DNA of 64,000 nt, taken from Bacteroidales bacterium. GTDB lineage: Bacteria > Bacteroidota > Bacteroidia > Bacteroidales > UBA932. The notes under the pieces were generated by a model. That model worked only from the letters and a program-made list of their open reading frames with translations, made no database searches and had not been told where the DNA came from. Positions within the stretch are counted from its first letter, which is position 1, and each line of letters opens with the position of its first letter. This document shows, one piece after another, positions 42,968-51,941 of the stretch. The stretch spans positions 55,663-119,662 of the forward strand of contig JAFZDJ010000019.1 of NCBI GenBank assembly GCA_017561265.1, given 5' to 3'. A program made the translations under genes and the position numbers.

Positions 42968-43647
42968 ACGTTCCTCCGTCTTTCGAGTTTTGTCCAGTTA
43001 TACCATCCATATATTGCATTGATCGTCCACGCTATATACATAGCTGTCATCGACCACTGTTCAAGGATAGTGAACATAATGAGGCTTGATATATTGATGA
43101 TGATCCATACTGCCCATTGCTCCCTGTATCGCCAGATCATAAGGAGCTGTGCGATCACGGAAAGGGAGACCGTGAATGCGTCAAGATACGGAAGGGTTCC
43201 TCCGAGAATTTTCCCGCCGAACATACCGAAGAGAATGGTTGTCATTACTGTAATTCCAACAACTGCCGCCCACTGCCATGGCTTAAACTTCTTTGCCTTT
43301 ACGTCCTGTGTCCCATCTTCGTTTATGTACATATTTTTTCTCCAGAGGACTACGCCTGCGATACAAGCAATAAAGTAGAAAATCTGCTCTCCAAACTCAA
43401 GGAAAAGCCGTGCATTCCAGCAAATAATCATGTAGGTTATCATCTGGATAAAGTTGAACAGATATGAGCTGATCTTCCCCTTAGCGGTCAACACAACACA
43501 GATAATGCCAGATACGCCGCATACCATTCCGAGAAGTGTGTCGGGGATAAAGCAGTATATGATTACCTGAAGCAGTACCATAAAGACAAGAAATAATGTC
43601 TCGAAAATACTGAAATTTCCATACTCACTTTTCAGAAATCGTTTCAT
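42964..43647 (-). CDS. pnuC: Nicotinamide riboside transporter (PnuC family)
   Basis: About 227 aa; the ATG at 43647 has GGAAAG just upstream, although an ATG at 43656 is also possible. Six to seven membrane segments are visible with the PnuC features FIACIAGVVLWRKNMYINED and LMIWRYREQWAVWIIINI (the W-R-Y-x-E-x-W region that binds the riboside). It imports nicotinamide riboside, the substrate of the NadR-like kinase encoded upstream, whose 3' end it overlaps. Confidence 0.93.
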   Translation of the reverse strand: MKRFLKSEYGNFSIFETLFLVFMVLLQVIIYCFIPDTLLGMVCGVSGIICVVLTAKGKISSYLFNFIQMITYMIICWNARLFLEFGEQIFYFIACIAGVVLWRKNMYINEDGTQDVKAKKFKPWQWAAVVGITVMTTILFGMFGGKILGGTLPYLDAFTVSLSVIAQLLMIWRYREQWAVWIIINISSLIMFTILEQWSMTAMYIAWTINAIYGWYNWTKLERRRNV

Positions 43648-44800
43648 TCTTTCCATTTTCGATGAGTCCTTTCACATCATTAACGATAGTTTTGAAGTTA
43701 TTCCAGTAACCACCATCAAGGATTGTTACTTTTCCCCAGTTTCCGGAGGATTTGATATTATCACAAAGAATATTGAACAGGGCACTTCTTTCGTCCTCGC
43801 CGCTGCACGCCATATATCGGGTATGGTCATCAACGAATATACCATGCGGAGCGAGCAGATATATTTTATCCCATCTGCATTTTTTCGTGATGGCATCTGC
43901 TGCTACAGCAATTTCGCTGAATTCCTCTTCGGTAAGGTCAAGCGCAGGGTCTTTGCTATAGTATTCAGCATACATACGGGTTGTCATACTGTCGGAGTCT
44001 GCAAAGAAAACTCCATGATTTGCAGGAGAATTGATGAGTTTTTTATTGAGCTGGTACTGTCCGTCGAGGAATGCCAGATAATCCGATCCATCAAGCTCCC
44101 ACTCGGACACACAACTTTCCTTCATATATTCCCTTGCATACTCAAGGGAATACGGCGCATTGAAATATTTTCCAAGGTCTTTTACGAGAGTTGTCTTCCC
44201 TTCGCTTGCAGTACCGCAAATCAAAATATTGGTGCTGAAGATACGGCGAAACGGGAATGAAATCTTATCCCAATGAGCAATCGGATTATTGCGAATCATG
44301 GTAGCGGAAATCGGATTTTCAGCCGTTCTATCAACAAGTACAGCATCTTCATTGTACCTTTCACGCAGATCGGTATAGTAATTTTCATCTCCGACATACC
44401 ATATTCTGGATGGTTCCTGACGAATTGCTCCGAAGGTTTCATCCATCTCGACTATTTCACCAGAGACAGCATGTTGCCAGATTCTTGTGAACTCTTCCAT
44501 CCACTTATCCCAGCCATTCGGATATTCATCAGCTCCGATCTCAGTATCATTGATTGCGTACACCGCAACAAGATTATCATCGGCAAAAAATTCTCTGACA
44601 TATCGATACCGCTTGTAATGCGGCATCAGAGGCTCGCCTTTATCACCATCGTAGCCACACGAAATAACAAGACAGCCACCATCACATTCTTTCTTCGCCT
44701 GCATGATAAGATCGAGATGCCCCTGATGAAGAGGCGCAAACGATCCGAAAACGATACCGATCTTTTTGCCGCAGAGCGGTTTTTGATATGTAAGTATCAT
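43625..44800 (-). CDS. nadR: NadR-like NMN adenylyltransferase / riboside kinase
   Basis: 391 aa; start at MILTYQKPL behind GGAGG. The N-terminal adenylyltransferase domain has GSFAPLHQGHLDLIMQAK (HxGH, about 20-37) and ISATMIRNNP. The C-terminal kinase has Walker A ICGTASEGKTTLVKDLG (about 195) and EYAREYMKE. It turns imported nicotinamide riboside into NMN and then NAD+. The regulatory helix-turn-helix domain of enteric NadR is absent, so only the two enzymatic parts are kept. Confidence 0.93.
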   Translation of the reverse strand: MILTYQKPLCGKKIGIVFGSFAPLHQGHLDLIMQAKKECDGGCLVISCGYDGDKGEPLMPHYKRYRYVREFFADDNLVAVYAINDTEIGADEYPNGWDKWMEEFTRIWQHAVSGEIVEMDETFGAIRQEPSRIWYVGDENYYTDLRERYNEDAVLVDRTAENPISATMIRNNPIAHWDKISFPFRRIFSTNILICGTASEGKTTLVKDLGKYFNAPYSLEYAREYMKESCVSEWELDGSDYLAFLDGQYQLNKKLINSPANHGVFFADSDSMTTRMYAEYYSKDPALDLTEEEFSEIAVAADAITKKCRWDKIYLLAPHGIFVDDHTRYMACSGEDERSALFNILCDNIKSSGNWGKVTILDGGYWNNFKTIVNDVKGLIENGKNETISEK

Positions 44801-44816
44801 CCACATCCTCCACGAA

Positions 44817-45194
44817 TCATTCGTCGAGAAGCTTTGTCAATTCCTCGATAGACATATTTTCCAGCTTTTCGTCCTGTTTCTTTGCGATCAGGTCGTAGAT
44901 GCGCTGCTTTTTCTGAGCATTTTCACGTTCTGCCTTTCGCTCTTCTGCTTCCATCTGTCTTACAGCAACGATATGACGGACGATTTCGATCTTATCATCC
45001 AACTCATTGTCAACAGCGGATTTGGCAGCGAGCAGACTTTCTTCGGATTCCTGCTGTTTTACCTGAGTACGGAGAGATTTATAGATACTGTCGAGATCAG
45101 TGAGGGAGAGATCCCACAGATCTTCTGTGGTGATAACTCCTCTATGGTTAAATCGGTATTTTCTACGGGATGCATTTTCAAAAATGTTTGCCAT
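44817..45194 (-). CDS. Helical coiled-coil protein, 125 aa
   Basis: The N-terminal part (FENASRRKYRFNHRGVITTEDLWDLS) resembles the start of small phage or plasmid proteins of unknown role; the rest is a long charged helix ending in EELTKLLDE. A clear AAGGAGC site is present. Function unknown. Confidence 0.7.
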   Translation of the reverse strand: MANIFENASRRKYRFNHRGVITTEDLWDLSLTDLDSIYKSLRTQVKQQESEESLLAAKSAVDNELDDKIEIVRHIVAVRQMEAEERKAERENAQKKQRIYDLIAKKQDEKLENMSIEELTKLLDE

Positions 45195-45222
45195 GAATAT
45201 TGCTCCTTTTTTGAATTAGTAG

Positions 45223-45564
45223 TTATTCTTCTGGAAGGTCTTCCCTTTGTTCTTCTCTATAGAGCACCAGTCCGCTCCAGCGGATTGCATGATTGAAGGA
45301 GTTTGAAAGACCGTGATCTGCGTGAGCTGCCCATGCGATTGCCCGAAGCATAATTTTCAAGCTTTTCAGGTTTGGACGTTTCTGATATTCAATAAAGTGT
45401 ACCCAGAAGGCTTCAGAGAGATCGCGGCTGTCCCATTCCTTGAAGTCGGATGCTTGTTTAACATCATCAAGACGACCATTGATTGTCTTTGTCTTTCTGA
45501 TACATCTGGGACATAATCCGCCAACTACAGTATCCGAGTCCTTATTACATAAACTGCAGATCAT
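45223..45564 (-). CDS. Zinc-ribbon hypothetical protein, 113 aa
   Basis: Starts at MICSLCNKDSD behind GAGGTGT. The two pairs CSLC and CPRC form an N-terminal ribbon; the rest is helical. Overlaps nothing significant except its neighbour's terminal codons. Function unknown. Confidence 0.7.
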   Translation of the reverse strand: MICSLCNKDSDTVVGGLCPRCIRKTKTINGRLDDVKQASDFKEWDSRDLSEAFWVHFIEYQKRPNLKSLKIMLRAIAWAAHADHGLSNSFNHAIRWSGLVLYREEQREDLPEE

Positions 45565-45571
45565 AGACACC

Positions 45572-47623
45572 TCAGAACTTGATTCGTAGAACTCTTTCAA
45601 CTGCTCCGGTTACTTTGACGATGAGGTCGTTTCTCTTGGTAGAGCTAAATCCGATGCCGCTGAGCTGGTCATCTGCTGCAGCAACTGCAAGCTTTGATCC
45701 CAGTGCTTCGAGAACATGACGATGGTTATTCAGTTCCTGTTTCAGGAATTCGTTATAGAAGCCATTGGGGCACTCAGTATTAACGCAATCCTTGAGCATA
45801 AAGAAATAATGCTTATTACCGATTCCGTTCTGATCATCCCAATAGTTGGGGCTGTACATAACTGTAGTCACAGGAACAAAATCCATTGTCTTGATGCCCC
45901 AGATTTCTCTGGAGTTTACGGACTGATTCGCGGATAGATAGTGCTTAATGCTGAATCCGGTTACGGGATGATATGAAACTTCTGCAACCTTGACGGTTTC
46001 GCCAGTCTTGAGACGGTTATCGTATTCATAGCGGAATACTTCACCATTCATTTCAATCTCTGCCTTGAATCCGGTACTATAACCGTTATTATTGTAACAG
46101 TGGACAGAGAACTGATACGTGCCGGTTTTCATCTTTTCAAGATACGGGAATACGATATTCTCAACAGCAGGTGTACCTCTGTTGGGATGGATAATATCAA
46201 CGTCGAGTTCACCATCAGTACCCCTGTCATGTTTGTGACCGAAGAAGATATGTTCGCCGGGACACTGACAGTGAGCATCAAAGTCGTTTCCGTTATACTC
46301 TTCATCATTCCACTGGATAGAGAAGCGAAGAACACCATCGGTATTTCCTCCTGCCTTCTTTACATTTTCGCGGATATCAGAGTCGGTAATGTTGCCAGTG
46401 TATGCCCAGCCAAAAGGATTGTTCCACTTAAACATAGTGGGAGCATCTGCATTTTCAGGAGCAATCAGGCTGACAAAGTTTCTGCTGTGACGGTTCTCAA
46501 TGTATGCTTCCACAGATTTTGCGGCAGGAAGAATTTCTGTAACAAAGCGTTCAATACTGACTTCTTCAGCTCTGTCGAACTTCTTGGGTGTTTTTCTTGC
46601 ATCGATCATCATTTCGTCAAACACGTTTGCAGCACCCTGAATCCGGTTCTTTACGTCACGGTTACAGAACAGGATATTATTTACCCTGATATCGTCAAGG
46701 GTTGCGTACCGTCTGCCAAGGGACTGCATATAGCCCATTTCGGACAGATCCGACTTAGCTCTTTCAAGCATAGCTTTCGTGAAGACTGCCTTGGGACGTT
46801 TATAGTTGGTCGGAGCTACGATTTGTTCATAGCGTCTAACAGCGGAGTCGAGTTCCATACCGTCAGTGATATCAGTAAGCAGAACACCAATGGAGTGATT
46901 GCGAATTCTGCCGACTGCGGCACCGATGGATTCAGCAGTTCTCCATGTGTAAATTTCCTTCTGTTCATCAGTCATTTTACGGTATTCTTTCTGAATATCA
47001 CGGAAGCGGATCAAGTTTGCCTTCCATTCTTCACCGCGATACAAGCTTCCGTCTGCAATCAGTTCGAGTACGGTTTCAACGGCATCCGGAGAGATTTCAT
47101 CGAGCGAGCGTTTGAAAACGTTACGCATAGTACGGAATTCATTTTTTACATCGCCTTCGCTTCTGCCGCTGCGGTCGACAAACTTGACAGGAACAACAAC
47201 AAACATATGATTCCATGTCATGATCGTTCCATCGGCAAGCATTTCTCTGTCATGCGGTTTGCCGATCTGGAATTCTCTTGTAAAGAACACATCGGTGATG
47301 GGCTTGGAGTGGAGGTAACGGCTGAGAGCGTTGACAACCGGCTGATATGTAGTGCTTTCTGTGTTGAAATCCCAAAGGGTTTTCACAGTATCTCCCACAA
47401 GGAATGCCATGTTTCCGGCTGTCTTCATGAAGTGTCGGCAGGCGGAACAGTCCATTTCCCTGCGTTCCCGGTAGATATTATTGGTACCTGCGGGGAAGGA
47501 ATCGAGGTAGAGATTCCACAACTCGTCCTTATCGCAGTCGATTTCATAGATACGAGTTGCTTCTGCTGCAAGAGCATTAAAGTGATCTCTGAGTTTGGCA
47601 GAAAATTCATTGAAATTGTTCAT
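45572..47623 (-). CDS. Large phage protein of unknown function, 683 aa
   Basis: Good GAAAGGAA site. The N-terminal two thirds are helical, with CSACRHFM near residue 60, suggesting a metal site. A domain at about 410-530 is strand-rich (FDAHCQCPGEHIFFGHK, LDVDIIHPN, TYQFSVHCYNNNG), which recalls YfaP-like beta-sandwich domains that bind metal or act extracellularly. It is one of the largest proteins here and is clearly coding, but I cannot assign it. Its neighbours (a coiled-coil protein and a ribbon protein) could form a complex with it. Confidence 0.8.
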   Translation of the reverse strand: MNNFNEFSAKLRDHFNALAAEATRIYEIDCDKDELWNLYLDSFPAGTNNIYRERREMDCSACRHFMKTAGNMAFLVGDTVKTLWDFNTESTTYQPVVNALSRYLHSKPITDVFFTREFQIGKPHDREMLADGTIMTWNHMFVVVPVKFVDRSGRSEGDVKNEFRTMRNVFKRSLDEISPDAVETVLELIADGSLYRGEEWKANLIRFRDIQKEYRKMTDEQKEIYTWRTAESIGAAVGRIRNHSIGVLLTDITDGMELDSAVRRYEQIVAPTNYKRPKAVFTKAMLERAKSDLSEMGYMQSLGRRYATLDDIRVNNILFCNRDVKNRIQGAANVFDEMMIDARKTPKKFDRAEEVSIERFVTEILPAAKSVEAYIENRHSRNFVSLIAPENADAPTMFKWNNPFGWAYTGNITDSDIRENVKKAGGNTDGVLRFSIQWNDEEYNGNDFDAHCQCPGEHIFFGHKHDRGTDGELDVDIIHPNRGTPAVENIVFPYLEKMKTGTYQFSVHCYNNNGYSTGFKAEIEMNGEVFRYEYDNRLKTGETVKVAEVSYHPVTGFSIKHYLSANQSVNSREIWGIKTMDFVPVTTVMYSPNYWDDQNGIGNKHYFFMLKDCVNTECPNGFYNEFLKQELNNHRHVLEALGSKLAVAAADDQLSGIGFSSTKRNDLIVKVTGAVERVLRIKF

Positions 47624-47647
47624 CAGTATATTCCTTTCATATAAGCA

Positions 47648-48004
47648 TTATCGGTTTACAGTTACATCGCAGAAAGGTTCTTCTTCACCGGGTTTATATA
47701 TCAGAACTCTGGCTTCGCCGTCATCGTTATGGACATCCAACATGGCTGTGACTTCTCCCTCAAGAAGAATTTGAACCCCACGGGCGATTCTGTCATCATA
47801 TGGAATAAGCGTGATTTCGCCGGCATCTGTATTTAACGAATCTGCCGGATAATTGGAGATTACCCTGATACCGGAAGCCTCCAGCCATCCGCTGATTTCT
47901 CCGGCAACATAATTCTGAAGACTTTGATCTTCAAGACCATTTGTCTCCATGTTTCGAACAGCTTCTTCCTCATCAACTTCAATAGTGAGCAGGAATTTTT
48001 TCAT
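47648..48004 (-). CDS. Hypothetical acidic protein, 118 aa
   Basis: The start is at MKKFLLTIEVDEEE, because AAAGGAGGG precedes it; the longer frame covers the structured leader. Strand-helix composition with an acidic core. Probably a small alpha/beta protein; no family recognised. Confidence 0.7.
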   Translation of the reverse strand: MKKFLLTIEVDEEEAVRNMETNGLEDQSLQNYVAGEISGWLEASGIRVISNYPADSLNTDAGEITLIPYDDRIARGVQILLEGEVTAMLDVHNDDGEARVLIYKPGEEEPFCDVTVNR

Positions 48005-48017
48005 GGACTTGTTCCCT

Positions 48018-48400
48018 CCTTTGGTATTACGGGTTAATTTCCGCAATCTGCACACGCTGTAGTGTGGGCGTGTGTGCTCCCTTTGGCGATGCCCAAGTCT
48101 CCTGAGCATCGCCTGAAGCCGGTTTATTATGATTCTTTTGTTTACAACGAAAAGATACTGCCACGCAAATGATTGGAATCATATACGTGATTTCCGCGCC
48201 GTCCATCCATTGCGAATACTATCCAAGATGAATGCGTCCATCCATCCTTTCGCAAGTTCCGTCTGGCTTTCCATCAATAAATTACGGAAATCCAAAGGTG
48301 TCTCCATCTTCAATTCTGAGCACACCAACCGAATATAACTCTTACATTGTCGTGTATACGGCAGTCTATCTGCATTGCGGAAACTTTGCTTATGCAAAGA
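48018..48400 (-). other. Structured leader region with a partial copy of the RT-associated core
   Basis: This stretch between the gene at 48004 and tRNA-Thr holds a strong hairpin (GGCGATGC and GCATCGCC, 48085-48113), an inner GCACACGC/GTGTGC pairing, and at 48137-48156 CTTTTGTTTACAACGAAAAG, nearly the core of elements E1-E4. I cannot find the closing stem or the second hairpin, so it is listed as a possible remnant. Confidence 0.4.
48179..48304 (-). CDS. Possible 41-aa protein
   Basis: A minus-strand frame begins METPLDFRNLLMESQ and ends TARKSRI. Its composition is protein-like (amphipathic helix), but the ribosome site is weak. It lies next to the partial RT-associated core. Listed with low confidence. 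Confidence 0.35.
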   Translation of the reverse strand, partial: ETPLDFRNLLMESQTELAKGWMDAFILDSIRNGWTARKSRI

Positions 48401-48472
48401 AGCTGGCAACAGGATTTGAACCTGCAACCTGACGCTTACAAAACGTCTGCACTACCATTGTGCTATGCCAGC
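48401..48472 (-). tRNA. tRNA-Thr (anticodon TGT)
   Basis: Full cloverleaf on the minus strand: acceptor GCTGGCA/TGCCAGC with U73, D arm, anticodon stem GACGT/GCGTC with loop TTTGTAA, and T arm GCAGG-TTCAAAT-CCTGT. U73 matches threonine identity in bacteria. Confidence 0.92.
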
Positions 48473-48677
48473 ATAAGATTCCCATAATTCGTATCGGCGT
48501 TAAAATCCGGACGGATTTTTGTTAGCCGATATGCCTGCGAACGCTCGTGATAGGATCTTCGATCCGTTTCACGGCGAAAGCTGTTGTTGTGTAACTCCTG
48601 CTTACAGCGAAGAGCGGCTTTTTGAAAATCTGTGATATGTATTTCTAAAACCAACTGCATTATGGGAAATCAAAAAC
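48473..48677 (-). other. Non-coding gap with a strong hairpin
   Basis: TCGGC..AAAATCCG-GA-CGGATTTT..GCCGA (about 48494-48528) is a long stem with flanking T and A runs, consistent with a terminator in either direction. An ORF spanning 48463-48660 overlaps the tRNA and has no ribosome site, so it is not called. Nothing else is evident. Confidence 0.55.
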
Positions 48678-48887
48678 TTATTTATAATGCGTACCGCAGT
48701 ATTCGCAGACGGAAGAGGTTAATATTGCTCCACACTGTGTGCATATCTGCGGTTTTGTTGTTTTGGTTTTGGGTTTTGACGGCGGCGGTGTATAGTCTTT
48801 TGGAACAAGGCTGATTCTTCCGTCGGAAGATTTAATATAGGTGTTGCCGCCGCGAATCAAAATAAAAGCTGATGGTGATCTGCTCAT
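48678..48887 (-). CDS. Small zinc-ribbon protein, 69 aa
   Basis: Its ATG overlaps the nadE stop (ATGA), so it is translated with nadE. The C-terminus CTQCGAILTSSVCEYCG is a zinc ribbon; the N-terminus is a short beta segment (SAFILIRGGNTYIKSSDGR). Function unknown. Confidence 0.7.
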   Translation of the reverse strand: MSRSPSAFILIRGGNTYIKSSDGRISLVPKDYTPPPSKPKTKTTKPQICTQCGAILTSSVCEYCGTHYK

Positions 48888-49687
48888 GATACAATCCAAT
48901 CGTCGGGGTAGGCGGGCGGCATAGAAAGCTTGAAGAGATTTCTTTCGTGAAGGACTTGGATTCTTCTGTCGGTTTCTTCGCTGCCTGATGAGCCTGTGTG
49001 AATATAACGGTTCAGTGCATCATAGGAAAAGCCGAAATTTTCTTCGTCTGTTTTCCCGCAGAGTCCGTCAGCTGGTACTTTTTCGACCAGATCATCGGGG
49101 AGTCCGCAGGCTTTTCCGACTGCTACCACCATATCAGTAGTCAGACTTCCGAGAGGGCTGAAGTCACCAACTGCGTCGCCCCATCTGGTACTGTATCCGA
49201 TGAAATCTTCCGAAAGATTGCAGGTGTTGGCAACTCTACCGTTTAATGACTGAGAGAACGCATACAGAGTAGCCATACGGATTCGTGGTGGGAGGTTAAT
49301 TTTTGCCTGATCGGACATGGACACAGATATCTCCTCAGCGTCGCGCTTGTTCCTGCAAAGAATCCGAGAACTAATATGACTGGAAAGATTGTCAATTGCA
49401 TGTCCTACATTGATAACTGTATGCATGATGTCGAGATGGTCAACAAGTCTGTATGCATCTCCGATGTCAGATTGTTCATGGTTTGGCATCAGGATACCGA
49501 TTACTCTATCCTTCCCGAGTGCTTCGACACAGAGAGCGGCAACTACAGAGCTATCCTTACCTCCGGAAATACCGATTACGGCGTTGCATCCATCTCCATT
49601 CTCCTTGAACCAGTTACGGATCCATGTAACGATGTCGTTTTTAACTTTTATGGCATCAAAATTGTCCATATATTCTGTATTTGTCAT
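48884..49687 (-). CDS. nadE: NAD+ synthetase
   Basis: 267 aa ammonia-dependent form. The PPi-loop motif is GISGGKDSSVVAAL (about 40-53), with the expected downstream NLSEDFIGYSTRWGDAVGDF and LPPRIRMATLYA elements. It amidates nicotinic acid adenine dinucleotide to NAD+, the last step of the nicotinate route. The nicotinamidase upstream in the same run of genes feeds that route. The start overlaps the Nampt-like stop by one base. Confidence 0.95.
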   Translation of the reverse strand: MTNTEYMDNFDAIKVKNDIVTWIRNWFKENGDGCNAVIGISGGKDSSVVAALCVEALGKDRVIGILMPNHEQSDIGDAYRLVDHLDIMHTVINVGHAIDNLSSHISSRILCRNKRDAEEISVSMSDQAKINLPPRIRMATLYAFSQSLNGRVANTCNLSEDFIGYSTRWGDAVGDFSPLGSLTTDMVVAVGKACGLPDDLVEKVPADGLCGKTDEENFGFSYDALNRYIHTGSSGSEETDRRIQVLHERNLFKLSMPPAYPDDWIVS

Positions 49688-51156
49688 CAGAATTTACCTC
49701 CGTGGAGTCTGGCTCGGATTTCCTGCAGGGACTGTTCTTCGAATAATACGCCATCACGGAATATGGGACGAAGGAGATTGCTGGAATCTCTGATGGCTTC
49801 TTCCCATGTTCTTCCGTCTACATAAAACAGTTTTCCATCATGTCCTGCTGCAACTACACAGCATCCCTTCTGGGATTTTTTGAAACCACCGTCTTTAGGG
49901 TTCTTGAAGATGGGAGTAGGTCTGCCATTGATTTCACAGTATGTTGCTTTGATGCAGGAGCTGAAGGTATCTCTGGTAAAGGGCTTCAGGATTCCGTCTT
50001 CTTCGATGCACTGGAAGGAGAAGCTGCCTACGCCGAGGACTACATTGGAGCAGGCAAAACCGTTTTCCATGAGGATCTGGTAGATCTTTTCACAACGCTG
50101 AATGGTGATACTGTCGCCGTAGATTGCCTTTACGTGGGGATCGAGGACTTTATAGCCTTTACTGTTGATGTGGCCGCCGAACTGTTCCCAGAGTTTGAAC
50201 ACGGTTTTGGTGACGACTTCCACGCAGTTACCGGAATCTCCACGAACAAGCAGGCAGCCGTCGTGATTCATAATTTCCGCCTTTAACTGAGGCAGAATAT
50301 TCTCAACTACATTCCAGTAGTCATACGAGTCCAGTACAGCTGAGAAACTTGTATGTGGGTAGATTTCTATCAGCAATCTGCGAATGAGTGTAATTTCGTC
50401 CCCATCTACGGCATAATTGGAACACATAACAGCGTGTTCTGTGGAAGGACTTCCGAAAGCAACCGGCTCTTTTGCACAGTCGCAGTTATACATTTCTTCA
50501 AGATACGGAATTGTCGGAACGGTTGCGGTATTCAGAAAAGACAGACACCATCCCGCGCCAGCCTTTACAGCAGACTGAAGGCACTCCTCGCCACGGAAAT
50601 CGAAAGCACCAAGAGCTTTTGCTCTCGGAATATTGTCATCACAGGTGAGGTCGAAATATTTATTCACGATCTGCCGGTATGTATATCCGACGGTTGCGGC
50701 AATCTGAGGATGCCAAAGTTCTGCGGACATAAGGCTTTCAAGAGCCTGCGGCAGCCATGCGAAGTCGGGATGTGTATTGGTGATACCAAGAAAAGGAACG
50801 TGCATAGGAACAAGCGTGCCTTCAGGAAGAGCTACGATTTCAATCGGAAGATAACCGAGATCGTGCAGCTTTTCGATTTTTTCTGTGTTGCATACATTGA
50901 CACCCAATGTATGATTCATGATACGCTTGTATTCAAGCATAATCTCGGACTTTGGAACACGGAAGAAGTATTCATTGAAGTAATCAATCAAGTAAGTCTT
51001 GCAGAATGCCTGAATGGAAAATACCACTGCCCTGTCCCACTTTTCGATCCGGCTCATACGGTGTGTCATATAGGAAACGGATTTTGTGATATTTTCAGGA
51101 AGCATTTCTGCGTGAACCGCCTTGTAGAAGTCGATCAGGAGCATCGGATTTGTCAT
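49687..51156 (-). CDS. Nicotinamide phosphoribosyltransferase-like enzyme
   Basis: 489 aa, the typical NAMPT length. Visible segments: YMTHRMSRIEKW, GAFDFRGEECLQSAVKAGAG, LNTATVPTIPYL, VRGDSGNCVEVVTK (the type II PRTase phosphate region) and VLGVGSFSFQ. It joins nicotinamide to PRPP to make NMN. Paired with the Prs-like gene it overlaps by 4 bases, it could alternatively be the ADP-ribose-using enzyme of phage NAD+ reconstitution pathway 1. Sequence alone does not separate the two possibilities. Confidence 0.9.
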   Translation of the reverse strand: MTNPMLLIDFYKAVHAEMLPENITKSVSYMTHRMSRIEKWDRAVVFSIQAFCKTYLIDYFNEYFFRVPKSEIMLEYKRIMNHTLGVNVCNTEKIEKLHDLGYLPIEIVALPEGTLVPMHVPFLGITNTHPDFAWLPQALESLMSAELWHPQIAATVGYTYRQIVNKYFDLTCDDNIPRAKALGAFDFRGEECLQSAVKAGAGWCLSFLNTATVPTIPYLEEMYNCDCAKEPVAFGSPSTEHAVMCSNYAVDGDEITLIRRLLIEIYPHTSFSAVLDSYDYWNVVENILPQLKAEIMNHDGCLLVRGDSGNCVEVVTKTVFKLWEQFGGHINSKGYKVLDPHVKAIYGDSITIQRCEKIYQILMENGFACSNVVLGVGSFSFQCIEEDGILKPFTRDTFSSCIKATYCEINGRPTPIFKNPKDGGFKKSQKGCCVVAAGHDGKLFYVDGRTWEEAIRDSSNLLRPIFRDGVLFEEQSLQEIRARLHGGKF

Positions 51157-51941
51157 ATCTGGAACACCTCAATCTTTTCGTGAGATTTGCGGAAGATGCT
51201 ATCAGTTGTAAAAACGTGTTCAACAAGATTGTCTTTTAGGAGATCTCCTTCGAGGATTGTATTTTCGCAATGGGTTACATACAGATAAATTTTGTCCGCA
51301 CCAAGTTCCTTCAGCTTCTTTGCGCTATGGAAAAATGTACCGCCACGGCTACAGATATCATCAACGATCAGGATGGTTTTATCTCTTAGATCGATACCAT
51401 TGTCAGCTACAGAAAGACTTTTGATTTCGCCGGTTTGCCAGTCACGGTTTTTGATGCCGTATGCATATGGCATCAACAGTCTGTCAGAATATCGTTTAGC
51501 GGCTCCGCTGTCAGGATAAAACAGAACAGGCGTATCAAGAAGATTATCGATAGTTTGAGTGATATAAGCATACGGGGAAATATGATGAAAATTATTGAAC
51601 AAAGCCGCCGTAACATCAGAATGGACATCGAGAGCATTTACGTTTAGAAAATTCAAATTGTTTATGATTTCGGCAAAGGCTTTGAGCGTAAACACGTCGT
51701 TACTCGTTTTAACACGATCCTGTCGTGCATTGGGAACGTAGGGAATATATAAATCCGGCGCACAGTTCCGGTAATGATGTCTCAGGCAGATCAGCCGGAA
51801 CAGTTCTCCGTCGTGGTCGTACTTCCACTTAAACTCGACTCTTCTTCCGAGTGTCGGAGGCTGAATGTTATTTAATTTCAAAAGAGGTGTTCCGTCCGGG
51901 AAGGATTTTTCTTCTATCGGAATATCGTTTATATAAATCAT
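51153..51941 (-). CDS. PRPP synthetase-like enzyme
   Basis: 262 aa, shorter than cellular PRPP synthetases (about 310). YIPYVPNARQDR, LNVNALDVHS and the PRPP-loop motif TILIVDDICSRGGTF (about 200-215) place it in the Prs family. It makes PRPP from ribose-5-phosphate and ATP, or, if it is an Adps-type enzyme, a pyrophosphorylated ADP-ribose. Its gene is directly fused by overlap to the Nampt-like gene, showing joint use. Confidence 0.9.
   Translation of the reverse strand: MIYINDIPIEEKSFPDGTPLLKLNNIQPPTLGRRVEFKWKYDHDGELFRLICLRHHYRNCAPDLYIPYVPNARQDRVKTSNDVFTLKAFAEIINNLNFLNVNALDVHSDVTAALFNNFHHISPYAYITQTIDNLLDTPVLFYPDSGAAKRYSDRLLMPYAYGIKNRDWQTGEIKSLSVADNGIDLRDKTILIVDDICSRGGTFFHSAKKLKELGADKIYLYVTHCENTILEGDLLKDNLVEHVFTTDSIFRKSHEKIEVFQI

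Noticed and set aside
48018..48400. Fifth full copy of the RT-linked element
   Set aside because: The core at 48137-48156 is close to consensus, but the closing stem and the second hairpin of E1-E4 are missing, so it is reported only as a possible remnant.
48463..48660. 65-aa minus-strand ORF
   Set aside because: It overlaps tRNA-Thr, contains a strong terminator-like hairpin and has no ribosome binding site.
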